Below are positions 4,649 through 12,775 of a DNA stretch of 16,065 nt, piece by piece; the stretch's first letter is position 1, and each line of letters starts with the position of its first letter. Made by a program: the position numbers and the translations under genes. The notes beneath the pieces are model-generated. The model worked only from the letters and a program-made list of their open reading frames with translations, had not been told where the DNA came from and searched no databases. The stretch comes from Candidatus Kerfeldbacteria bacterium (GTDB lineage: Bacteria; Patescibacteriota; Patescibacteriia; SBBC01; CAIJZX01). The DNA lies in the NCBI GenBank assembly GCA_016217865.1, contig JACRFO010000030.1:1-16065 (forward strand), written 5' to 3'.

Positions 4649-5737
4649 CTATTCGGTCTTTTCCCCGACTGGCTCATCAGCTGGCAGTACTGGTTTCCCG
4701 CCAGCGTCGTCTTCAGCCTGCCGGTCTTTCGCGACCTGGAGGACTTGGGCGCGAATATCGCTGATCACCTTCGGATTATCGTGGAGGTACTGCTTCGAGG
4801 CTTCCCGACCAACGCCAAATTTCACTTCGCCATAGGAGACGGTGTTGCCTGACTTCGTGAGGACACCATACTGCAGTGCGGTGTCGAGAACATCTGATTC
4901 AAGGGAGATGCCCTGATTGTACATGATGTCGAATTCCGCCTGGCGGAACGGGGCCGCGACTTTATTCTTCACCACTTTCGCCTTAGTTCGGTTCCCGATG
5001 ATCTTATCGCCGAGTTTCAGTTGACCGATGCGACGAACTTCAATCCGAACCGAGCAGTAGAATTTCAAGGCTGTCCCGCCCGTCGTCGTCTCTGGATTAC
5101 CAAAGAAAACACCGATCTTCATGCGGGTTTGATTAATGAAGATGACAATGGTTTTTGTCTTCGAAACGATGGCCGTGAGCTTCCGTAACGCTTGCGACAT
5201 CAAACGCGCTTGGAGTCCCATGTGGGAGTCGCCCATCTCGCCCTCGATTTCTGCTTTTGGCGTCAGGGCTGCAACCGAGTCAACCACCACGACATCTACA
5301 GCGTTTGATCGGACTAGTGTTTCAACAATTTCCAGCGCCTGTTCACCGGAATCCGGTTGGGAGATGAGTAGTTCATCGACATTCACGCCGATTTTCTTCG
5401 CGTATGATGGGTCGAGGGCATGTTCCGCATCAACGAAGGCCGCTGTCCCGCCCGCCCGTTGAACCTCGGCGACGATGTGCTGGGCTAACGTCGTTTTTCC
5501 CGACGCCTCCGGTCCAAAAATTTCAATGATCCGTCCGCGCGGTACGCCGCCGACGCCGAGAGCTAAATCGAGCGACAAACAGCCGGTCGAGACAACATCA
5601 ACGTCCATCGCCCGGGCCTCGCTGAACTTCATGATCGAACCTTCGCCAAAACGCTCGCGTATCTGCTCGACGGCAGCCAACGCGGCACTATTTTTCTTAC
5701 CGGTGTCAGCACCGGCACTTTTTTGGCCTTTGGCCAT
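4649..5737 (-). CDS. recA: Recombinase RecA
   Basis: 362 aa, full length. Landmarks: MAW-type N-terminal helix (ALAAVEQIRERFGEGSIMKF), Walker A GPEASGKTT at 75-83, catalytic-Glu loop region DAEHALDP (103-110), Walker B VVVVD at 149-153, DNA-binding loop 1 around EIEGEMGDSHMG, and loop 2 with FGNPETTTGG (212-221). Asn of the usual GGNALKFY is Thr222. The C-terminus is acidic. RecA forms filaments on ssDNA, catalyses strand exchange and is the co-protease for LexA where that exists. Translation is supported by AAAGGA at 5751-5746, 8 nt upstream of the ATG, the only clear Shine-Dalgarno of any gene start in the window. It has its own promoter (5802-5830) and no intein. It ends just before the shared hairpin at 4605-4641. 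Confidence 0.98.
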   Translation of the reverse strand: MAKGQKSAGADTGKKNSAALAAVEQIRERFGEGSIMKFSEARAMDVDVVSTGCLSLDLALGVGGVPRGRIIEIFGPEASGKTTLAQHIVAEVQRAGGTAAFVDAEHALDPSYAKKIGVNVDELLISQPDSGEQALEIVETLVRSNAVDVVVVDSVAALTPKAEIEGEMGDSHMGLQARLMSQALRKLTAIVSKTKTIVIFINQTRMKIGVFFGNPETTTGGTALKFYCSVRIEVRRIGQLKLGDKIIGNRTKAKVVKNKVAAPFRQAEFDIMYNQGISLESDVLDTALQYGVLTKSGNTVSYGEVKFGVGREASKQYLHDNPKVISDIRAQVLQVAKDRQAEDDAGGKPVLPADEPVGEKTE

Positions 5738-5801
5738 ATGGGTGTTCCTTTCTCGCTACTCGTCTTCCCACAAATCGGGGACAGTCGGAGCGTATGTAGG
5801 T

Positions 5802-5830
5802 ATGATAACCGAAGAATACCCGAAGGTCAA
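5802..5830 (-). promoter_or_regulatory. recA promoter
   Basis: Minus strand TTGACC (5830-5825) and TATCAT (5807-5802) with 17-bp spacing, each one mismatch from consensus. The predicted start is near 5795, giving a leader of about 58 nt that carries the recA Shine-Dalgarno. I find no GAAC-N4-GTTC or CTGT-N8-ACAG LexA-type operator around it, so SOS control is not supported by sequence. The rodZ-like stop is only 25 bp upstream, without a terminator, so read-through from ftsK-rodZ can also supply recA mRNA. Confidence 0.72.
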
Positions 5831-5854
5831 GTGTTGGGCTGTGGAGAACTTTTT

Positions 5855-6529
5855 CTAGGGCTGACCTTCAACCAGCACTTGCCTCGTCACCATACGCGCC
5901 GCGCTGTGTTTTTTGATGGCGCGGATCTGTAGTGTATTCAGACCAACCCGAAGATCAACTTGCTCGCTGAACTGCCCGTTATTCGTCACCTGAATATCCT
6001 GCCCATTAATGGTTACGGCCGCGCCAACTTCCGTCACCCCACTCACCGTAATCGTCGTTTCAGTCGTGGTGATATCTCGGGCCGGAACGAGGATGGTGAG
6101 TTCAGGCGGTGTGTAGAGACGGAGGAGTTGCAGTCCAAGGTAGACGACCACCACCGCAATGACGACGACGGCAACGATGATTCGAATGTGGCGTCGCCAC
6201 CACGGCCATTCGGCGTTCACTCGTGGCGTCAACAGCGGACGCTCGCCCACCCCGCCGCCACGAACGATCCGATACTCCTGGTCAAAGAGATTCAGTGCGA
6301 AGTCGACGTCGGTTTGCATGACCTCGGCGTAGCGACGAACAAATTGCCGAGCATACACTTGCCCAGGCATATCACGGTACGTACCTTGTTCAATTGCGGC
6401 GAGATACTTAGGGGCGACCTGTGTCAGCCGGCCGAGCTCATCGAGCGAAATGTTTGATTCTTCTCGAAGTTGACGAAGCCGTTCGCCGAGTGTATTCGAA
6501 GCCGGCAACGGACGTTGGACGAAGGTCAT
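5855..6529 (-). CDS. RodZ-like membrane protein: N-terminal HTH, one transmembrane helix, C-terminal Ig-like domain
   Basis: 224 aa. Residues about 12-75 form the cytoplasmic RodZ-type helix-turn-helix: TLGERLRQLREESNISLDEL, then the hallmark YLAAIEQGTYRDMPGQVYAR and QFVRRYAE. A basic/aromatic stretch (WPWWRRH, 108-114) leads into a single membrane helix at about 117-136. The outside part, 140-224, is a compact beta-sandwich-like domain (TETTITVSGVTEVGAAVTING, ending in TLQIRAIKK), typical of extracytoplasmic Ig-like or glucodextranase-B-type modules. RodZ links MreB filaments to the wall-elongation machinery; no mreB is in view, so the partner is an inference. Its ATG overlaps the ftsK stop as ATGA (6526-6529), implying translational coupling, with a weak AGGA 4 nt upstream. 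Confidence 0.85.
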   Translation of the reverse strand: MTFVQRPLPASNTLGERLRQLREESNISLDELGRLTQVAPKYLAAIEQGTYRDMPGQVYARQFVRRYAEVMQTDVDFALNLFDQEYRIVRGGGVGERPLLTPRVNAEWPWWRRHIRIIVAVVVIAVVVVYLGLQLLRLYTPPELTILVPARDITTTETTITVSGVTEVGAAVTINGQDIQVTNNGQFSEQVDLRVGLNTLQIRAIKKHSAARMVTRQVLVEGQP

Positions 6530-8805
6530 GCGGTCCTGGTCGAATCATCATCGGTTGCTTCCGGCTCACCGGGTTCCGGTTCGTCAACGTCGGGTCGGTC
6601 TGGTGGCCCGTCGTGCTCCGGCGGAATGCCGAGGGAGGCCGCTCCGCCATTAGACTGACCATAGACTTCGCGCGGCTTCGCGCCTTCACCTGGTCCAATA
6701 AACCCTTCTTCTTCGAGCAGGTCAAGGATTCGTGCCGCTCGGGCATATCCAACGCGTAACCGCCGTTGGAGCAGTGAAGCTGAAGCTTTCCCAGCCTGAA
6801 TGATAACTTCTTTTGCCTGTGTCAGCAGTTCGTCGTCCCCTAGGTCTTCCATGCTCCCACCGAGCTGCGGCGCGGGCTTATCGACGATATCAGTCATGTA
6901 ATCTGGCTTGCCGCGGCTCTTAAGGAATTGGACCACGCGTTCGACTTCTTTTTCAGAAACGTACGCCCCCTGGAGCCGTTTCGGTTTCGATAACTCGGCC
7001 GAAACGAAGAGCATATCGCCTTTACCGAGCAGTCGTTCAGCGCCGGACATATCAAGAATCGTGCGCGAATCAACTTGCGAAGCAACACTGAAGGCAATCC
7101 GCGCCGTAACGTTCGCTTTGATGAGGCCCGTGATCACGTCGACTGATGGGCGTTGCGTAGCGAGGACGAGGTGAATACCAACCGCCCGCGCCATCTGCGC
7201 TAACCGCACAATCGCACCCTCAACTTCTTTGGCAGCGACGGACATGAGGTCGGCTAATTCATCAATCACGACAACGATGTATGGTAGGTCATCACTGACC
7301 TCTTTCCGGTACGTTGCGATGTTGCGCTTGCCAGCGTTCTGGAGCACTTGGTAACGGCGGTCCATTTCGCTGACCACCCAACGTAAAGCGTTAATGGTTT
7401 TCGTCGTATCGGTAATAACCGGCGTCAGGAGGTGCGGGATGTCATTGTACATCGACAGCTCGACCCGCTTCGGGTCAACCAGGATGAGCTTGAGGTCATC
7501 GGGCGAGTTGCTGTACAGTAGCGACAAAATTAATCCGTTGATTTGCACCGACTTTCCTGACCCGGTAGCACCGGCGATGAGAAGGTGCGGCAGTGGATCA
7601 AGATTCGTTACCCACGGTTGACCGCTGACGTCTTTGCCAAGACTGAAGGTCAGATCCGACTTGCGTGATTTGAATCCATCGGAACCGAGTATGTCACGTA
7701 GGTTGACGATGGCCACGCTCTGGTTCGGTACTTCAATACCAACTAATGACTTCCCGGGAATCGGCGCCTCAATCCGGATTGGATGAGCCGCTAAGGCTAG
7801 GGCCAGGTCGTTTCCTAGCGAAGCAATTTGTGACAGGCGCACGCCCTCGGCTGGCTTTAAGGTGAACTGGGTGACGGTCGGGCCAACATGAACATCAGAC
7901 ATTTCGACGGGGATGCCGAAAGTCTCAAGCGTTTTCCGGATCCGTTCCTTATTCACATCAATGTTCCCGCTGGTCGGCTGGCTGCTCGAGATATCAAGGA
8001 GATCGAGCGGAATAACAATCTGCCGTTTTTCCCGTTTCGCCGGTTTAGGCGGCAACGGCACATACTCATCCTCGGCCACTGGCGCGTCCGGCTCGCCCGT
8101 TGGCGCCTCGGTTGCCACATCTTGCCGCTCAAATGTCGGGGCATCGGCCGCCTGGTCGGGCTCCTCTGCCTGGGCTCGCGAGAGCTGGCGCTGCCACCAC
8201 AACTGCCGGATCTTGAGGAGCAGTCGGCTTGGCCAGGTTCCTTGGCGCACCAGGCTTTGGAGCGTTGTGTTGAACAGGATCAGTAGGCCGATAATCAGCA
8301 GCGCCACGATGATCAAACCGGCTGCCCACGGGCCCAGGGCGGTCTGGAGTGGGTAGTGGATGAGATACCCAAGGTACCCGCCACCATTACCGTTGACGGC
8401 GCGGGTAAAGGCTTCGGCCGAGGGGACAAACATCTGGAGTACCGCCGAGAGCGCCCAAACGCTCAATCCAAAACCAACCCATTGGGCCGCCGTGATATGA
8501 AACCGTTCTGGAAACAGTAGGATTACCCCGATGGCCGCCAGGTAGGCCCAGAGAAAGAAACGCTGCCAGCCGACGAGCGTTCCGACGCCGTTTGCCAATG
8601 TCGTACCGACGGTACCGGCCACGCCGAAAACAGCCAAGGCTGCTATCGCCGCTAGCGTGAGCACGACGACGATCAGGACGCCGTGGCGAGTTTCTGGCTT
8701 GATCATCTGTCGGGCCGGAGTGGTCGGCGAGGATCCACGGGATCGCAGCGCTGGTTCTGATTCCGTTCCACGCGAACGTCGAGATGGGCGGGGCGTCTGT
8801 GCCAT
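6526..8805 (-). CDS. ftsK: DNA translocase FtsK/SpoIIIE
   Basis: I start it at 8805 (MAQTPRPSRRS, 759 aa); an 18-residue extension to 8859 would run through the -10 box and into the rpoC terminator. Order: basic cytoplasmic N-terminus (1-40), four membrane segments (about 42-62, 80-98, 105-126, 160-178), a short acidic/Pro linker (210-258) far shorter than in E. coli, the alpha/beta motor with Walker A GATGSGKS at 412-419, Walker B VVVIDE at 511-516, ATQRPSVDVITGLIKAN (549-565), and a gamma winged helix (about 655-717, LLQRRLRVGYARAARILDLLE) that reads KOPS/SRS polarity sites. The membrane-anchored hexamer pumps chromosome ends through the septum. A 40-residue Pro/Glu/Asp tail after gamma is unusual. 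No Shine-Dalgarno precedes the start. Confidence 0.96.
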   Translation of the reverse strand: MAQTPRPSRRSRGTESEPALRSRGSSPTTPARQMIKPETRHGVLIVVVLTLAAIAALAVFGVAGTVGTTLANGVGTLVGWQRFFLWAYLAAIGVILLFPERFHITAAQWVGFGLSVWALSAVLQMFVPSAEAFTRAVNGNGGGYLGYLIHYPLQTALGPWAAGLIIVALLIIGLLILFNTTLQSLVRQGTWPSRLLLKIRQLWWQRQLSRAQAEEPDQAADAPTFERQDVATEAPTGEPDAPVAEDEYVPLPPKPAKREKRQIVIPLDLLDISSSQPTSGNIDVNKERIRKTLETFGIPVEMSDVHVGPTVTQFTLKPAEGVRLSQIASLGNDLALALAAHPIRIEAPIPGKSLVGIEVPNQSVAIVNLRDILGSDGFKSRKSDLTFSLGKDVSGQPWVTNLDPLPHLLIAGATGSGKSVQINGLILSLLYSNSPDDLKLILVDPKRVELSMYNDIPHLLTPVITDTTKTINALRWVVSEMDRRYQVLQNAGKRNIATYRKEVSDDLPYIVVVIDELADLMSVAAKEVEGAIVRLAQMARAVGIHLVLATQRPSVDVITGLIKANVTARIAFSVASQVDSRTILDMSGAERLLGKGDMLFVSAELSKPKRLQGAYVSEKEVERVVQFLKSRGKPDYMTDIVDKPAPQLGGSMEDLGDDELLTQAKEVIIQAGKASASLLQRRLRVGYARAARILDLLEEEGFIGPGEGAKPREVYGQSNGGAASLGIPPEHDGPPDRPDVDEPEPGEPEATDDDSTRTA

Positions 8806-8815
8806 AGAAGACTGT

Positions 8816-8844
8816 AGTTTAGCATTATTTCCGACGTCTGACCA
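8816..8844 (-). promoter_or_regulatory. Candidate promoter of ftsK-rodZ-recA, near-leaderless
   Basis: Minus strand TGGTCA (8844-8839) and TAAACT (8821-8816), 17-bp spacing, each 4 of 6 matches. A start 6-7 nt beyond the -10 falls at about 8809, only about 4 nt before the ATG at 8805. It lies just downstream of the rpoC terminator, where a new promoter is expected. Confidence 0.45.
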
Positions 8845-8856
8845 GCTCTGGCGGAA

Positions 8857-8887
8857 CAAAAAACTTCCGCCGGAGCGGAAGTTTTTC
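8857..8887. terminator. Intrinsic terminator after rpoBC
   Basis: AACTTCCGC (8862-8870) pairs with GCGGAAGTT (8875-8883) around a CGGA loop (GTCC-type tetraloop TCCG on the minus strand). Flanking A and T runs (8858-8863 and 8882-8886) make it symmetric; the minus-strand reading ends in six T, eight bases after the rpoC stop. It insulates rpoBC from ftsK. Confidence 0.9.
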
Positions 8888-8894
8888 GATGGTC

Positions 8895-11800
8895 CTAGGC
8901 GTCAGCGATTGCCGCTGCGGCTTCAGCTAACTGTTTCTTACGGTTTTCGAAACCGGTACCAGCTGGAATTGGTTTCCCGATGATCACGTTTTCCTTCAAG
9001 CCACGCAGTGGATCGATTTTGCCAGAAACGGCGGCATCAATGAGCACCCGCGCGGTCTCTTGGAAAGACGCTGCCGATAGCCAGCTTTCTGTCGTCAGCG
9101 AGGCTTTCGTGACGCCGAGCAACAGCGGCTCAACTTCTGGCGGGGTCTTCTTCGCCTTCTTCAGCGCGACCGTGATGTCGTCGACAATTGCGCGATCGAC
9201 GATTTCTCCGGCGACTAATTCGCTATCACCGGACGTCTTCACGTAGACGCGCGAGAACATCTGACGAACAATGATTTCGATGTGCTTGTCATTCAAGTAC
9301 TGACCTTGTGAGGAGTAGATGAATTGGATTTCCTTAATGACGTACTTCTGGACAGCCTGACGACCTTGGAGGGCGAAGAGTTCTTGGAGGTTGATTGATC
9401 CTTCAGTCAGAATCGTCCCGGCATCGACGAGGTCGCCGTCCTTGACGATCAAGGCGATGTTCCCTGGTACATCAGCATCGGTACTGGACTGTTCTTCGAA
9501 TTCAACGAAGATAGCTGTCGGAGTTAGTTTCACTCGGCCATCCCGTTCGGCCGTGACTTGCTTCTCACCAATCGCCATTAAGAGATCGCCAACCACGACA
9601 CTCTGCCCGTCACTGACTTTGACATCAGCTTTGTTCTTGGCGCGGGCCTTCGGGAGATCATACCGGTCATGTCCTGTGGCTTGATGGAGAATTTTCAGCA
9701 CGCGGTGATCGCCGGCATTCTCAACTTTGACCTGACCGGCAACAGCCGCAATCAACGCTGGGGATTTTACCGGGCGGGCTTCGAACAATTCTTCCACCCG
9801 GGGCAACCCTTGGGTGATGTCCTGACCACCAGCGACACCGCCAGTGTGGAAGGTACGCATCGTCAGTTGGGTACCTGGCTCACCGATCGATTGAGCGGCG
9901 ATGATCCCGACCGCTGTTCCGAGCTTCACGAGTTCACTTCGCGCGAGGTCGTACCCGTAGCACTGTTGGCAGATGCCGCGCGTCGCTTTGCAGCTCATGA
10001 CCGACCGAATGGTCGCCGAGGAGATCGATGCTTTCTTCAGTTTTACCAAGGTCATCGGGTCGATCAGTGTTCCGGCTTTGGCTAGCACTTTACCCTTGTC
10101 GTCAACCAGTTCCGCCGCGAGGACGCGACCGGTGATACGCTGGTAGATATCGTACCCCATGTCTTCGCTCTCTTGTTTGGTGATGACGAAGCCTGCTGTA
10201 TCACCACAATCAGCCAGGTTGATAACGACATCTTGGGAAACATCGACTAAGCGGCGTGTGAGGTAACCAGCATTGGCTGTCTTCAGGGCAGTATCAGTCA
10301 AACCTTTTCGAGCGCCGTGGGTGGAGATGAAGTATTCAAGAACGTCGAACCCTTCTTTGAAGCTCGCTTTGACCGGCAGTTCCATTGTTTTACCCGACGG
10401 GTTACCGACCAAGCCCTTCATACCCATCATTTGGGTCGTCTGGGCCCAGGAACCACGCGCGCCGGAGTTGATCATCATGTAGACCGGGCCGAGCTTATTC
10501 AAGGCGTCCTTCGAGGCAACCTGGACCTCTTCCTTTGCCGATGTCCAGGCGTTGATGACGCGGATGTAACGTTCGTTATCCGTCAGGAGACCAGCTTCGT
10601 AGGCCTCATGAATTTCGCGGATCTTCTGCTCCGCTTCGCGGATGATGCCTGCTTTCTTCTCCGGCACTTCCAAGTCGCTCATCCCCCATGAGATGCCTGA
10701 TTGAGTGACGTGCTTGAAACCGAAGTTCTTAATCGCATCGAGGAGTTCAACCGTCCGGTCTTGGCCGAGTTCAGCAAATGACCGAGAAACGAGCGATGAC
10801 AACGCCTTTTTGTCCATGCTCTCGTTGACGAAGCCGAATTCCGTTGGAAGGATGCGGTTGAAGAGGATACGGCCGACGCTGGTCGAGAGACGTTCACCAT
10901 TGATGCGGATTGTGACTTCGTTCTGCAGCGAAATCTGGCCGCTTTCGTAGCCGATAATAGCTTCATCTGGCGACGAGAAGATGAGCGACTGCTTATCGGA
11001 CAACTGGGTCATGTAGTAGCAGCCAAGGACGATATCCATGTTCGGCGACACCACTGGTGTTCCGGTCGCAGGCTTCAACAGGTTCTTTGTCGACATCATC
11101 AAGTTTTCCGATTCCCACTTGGCTTGTTCGGTTAGCGGGACGTGAACGGCCATCTGGTCACCATCGAAGTCGGCGTTGAAGGCACTGCAGACCATCGGGT
11201 GAATTTGGATGGCTTTGCCTTCGATCAGAATCGGACGGAAGGCCTGAATACCGAGCCGGTGCAACGTTGGGGCGCGGTTGAGAAGGACCGTCGCGTGGCG
11301 CGTCACCTCTTCGAGAATGTCCCAGACTTCTTCGTGACCGGCTTCAATGTACCGGCCAGCCGAGCGGACGTTGTGAACGAGTTCGCGCTTGATCAGTTGA
11401 GAGATAACAAATGGCCGGAACAATTCGAGCGCCATCCGCTTCGGCAAACCACACTGGTCGAGCCGGAGGTACGGGCCGATGACAATGACCGACCGACCGG
11501 AGTAGTCAACCCGTTTGCCGAGGAGGTTCTGACGGAAACGGCCTTGCTTCCCTTTCAACATGTCGGCGATCGAGCGAAGCATGCGCTTCTGGCCGGTTGA
11601 GGCGGTTACGGTCTTGCCGTGTCGTGCGCCGTTGTCAATCAGAGCGTCGACAGCTTCCTGGAGCATGCGCTTCTCGTTGCGAACAATAACTTCCGGTGCG
11701 TTGAGTTCGAGCAAGCGCTTCAAACGGTTGTTGCGGTTGATGACGCGGCGGTACAGGTCGTTCAAATCCGAGGTTGCGAAGCGGCCGCCGTCGAGTTGGA

Positions 11801-12764
11801 CCATCGGGCGCAAGTCTGGCGGGATAATCGGAATAGCGGTCATGATCATCCACTCGGGCCGGATGCTGTTGGCCTTCAAGTTTTTGGCAAGGCGCAGCCG
11901 ACGAACGACCCGGCGAGTTTTTGCTTCGGTCGCGTCCGCCGCTTCCTTCTCCAAGTGCTTGATCAACTTGTCGAGGTCGATTTCCGACAGGAGGTGGTGG
12001 ATCGCTTCAGCGCCGATTGAGGCTTCGAAAACGTGGCCGTACTTGAGTGACAGGTCTTGGTAGGACTGCTCGGTCAAGATCTGCAGTGGCGCAAGGTTCT
12101 TCAATTCTTTGCGCGCCATATCAACCGCTTCGTCGAGGAGTTTCAGCTTCTCGGCTTTTGCTTGAGCGAGGTTTTCGAGTTCCTTGTTCAGCTTCGTCGC
12201 TTCCGACTCCTTCGCGGCGTTCAACTGCTGTTTCAGGTTGTTCTGCTGTTGGTGGAACTCGGCATCAATCTGTTTCTTCTTCGCCTGGAATTCGTTATCA
12301 AGTTGCTGCAGCGTCTCCGCTCGCAGATCCTCGTTGACGCGGGTGATGATAAAATTAGCGAAGTAGATCACCTTTTCGAGATCCTGGACGCCCATGTCGA
12401 GCATCAAGCCGATCTTCGACGGTACGCCACGGAGGAACCAGATATGTGAAACCGGAGCAGACAGATTGATGTGGCCCATCCGTTCACGGCGAACAACCGA
12501 GCGGGTCACTTCAACGCCACACTTGTCGCAGATGATACCTTTGTAGCGGATGCGCTTGTACTTACCGCAGAAACATTCCCAGTCCTTCGATGGGCCGAAA
12601 ATTTCTTCGGCAAAGAGGCCGGATTTTTCCGGTTTTTGCGTCCGGTAGTTGATCGTTTCCGGTTTGGTGACTTCACCATACGACCAGCGGCGGATGTCCT
12701 CGGGCGAGGCTACCTTCAGGCGGATGGCTTTGAAATCGACGGCGTGCGTTTCTTCGTAGGGCAT
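8895..12764 (-). CDS. rpoC: DNA-directed RNA polymerase subunit beta-prime
   Basis: 1289 aa, complete. Zinc ligands of the N-terminal ribbon are C64, C66, C79 and C82 (CFCGKYKR and CDKC). Residues about 150-225 are a Gln/Lys/Glu-rich coiled coil inserted before the YGHVFEASIGAEAI block; a similar insertion occurs in actinobacterial beta-prime. The rudder, lid and switch region keeps its usual sequence (GKQGRFRQNLLGKRVDYSGR, 405-424). The catalytic loop NADFDGDQ is at 530-537, with the Mg-binding D532, D534 and D536. The bridge helix and trigger loop follow (TGLTDTALKTANAGYLTRRLVD family block), then the second zinc site (LADCGD, CKATRGICQQC) and the C-terminal GEPGTQLTMRTFHTGG block. The start lies 11 nt after the rpoB stop with no Shine-Dalgarno, consistent with coupled translation. 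The gene ends at the 8857-8887 terminator. Confidence 0.98.
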   Translation of the reverse strand: MPYEETHAVDFKAIRLKVASPEDIRRWSYGEVTKPETINYRTQKPEKSGLFAEEIFGPSKDWECFCGKYKRIRYKGIICDKCGVEVTRSVVRRERMGHINLSAPVSHIWFLRGVPSKIGLMLDMGVQDLEKVIYFANFIITRVNEDLRAETLQQLDNEFQAKKKQIDAEFHQQQNNLKQQLNAAKESEATKLNKELENLAQAKAEKLKLLDEAVDMARKELKNLAPLQILTEQSYQDLSLKYGHVFEASIGAEAIHHLLSEIDLDKLIKHLEKEAADATEAKTRRVVRRLRLAKNLKANSIRPEWMIMTAIPIIPPDLRPMVQLDGGRFATSDLNDLYRRVINRNNRLKRLLELNAPEVIVRNEKRMLQEAVDALIDNGARHGKTVTASTGQKRMLRSIADMLKGKQGRFRQNLLGKRVDYSGRSVIVIGPYLRLDQCGLPKRMALELFRPFVISQLIKRELVHNVRSAGRYIEAGHEEVWDILEEVTRHATVLLNRAPTLHRLGIQAFRPILIEGKAIQIHPMVCSAFNADFDGDQMAVHVPLTEQAKWESENLMMSTKNLLKPATGTPVVSPNMDIVLGCYYMTQLSDKQSLIFSSPDEAIIGYESGQISLQNEVTIRINGERLSTSVGRILFNRILPTEFGFVNESMDKKALSSLVSRSFAELGQDRTVELLDAIKNFGFKHVTQSGISWGMSDLEVPEKKAGIIREAEQKIREIHEAYEAGLLTDNERYIRVINAWTSAKEEVQVASKDALNKLGPVYMMINSGARGSWAQTTQMMGMKGLVGNPSGKTMELPVKASFKEGFDVLEYFISTHGARKGLTDTALKTANAGYLTRRLVDVSQDVVINLADCGDTAGFVITKQESEDMGYDIYQRITGRVLAAELVDDKGKVLAKAGTLIDPMTLVKLKKASISSATIRSVMSCKATRGICQQCYGYDLARSELVKLGTAVGIIAAQSIGEPGTQLTMRTFHTGGVAGGQDITQGLPRVEELFEARPVKSPALIAAVAGQVKVENAGDHRVLKILHQATGHDRYDLPKARAKNKADVKVSDGQSVVVGDLLMAIGEKQVTAERDGRVKLTPTAIFVEFEEQSSTDADVPGNIALIVKDGDLVDAGTILTEGSINLQELFALQGRQAVQKYVIKEIQFIYSSQGQYLNDKHIEIIVRQMFSRVYVKTSGDSELVAGEIVDRAIVDDITVALKKAKKTPPEVEPLLLGVTKASLTTESWLSAASFQETARVLIDAAVSGKIDPLRGLKENVIIGKPIPAGTGFENRKKQLAEAAAAIADA

Positions 12765-12775
12765 AGTCGTCGGGG

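Noticed and set aside
5738..5854. LexA/SOS operator upstream of recA
   Set aside because: Neither the CTGT-N8-ACAG nor the GAAC-N4-GTTC pattern is present near the promoter.
8806..8859. Longer ftsK start at 8859
   Set aside because: It would put the start codon inside the rpoC terminator and read through the -10 candidate; residues 1-18 show no conservation pattern typical of FtsK.
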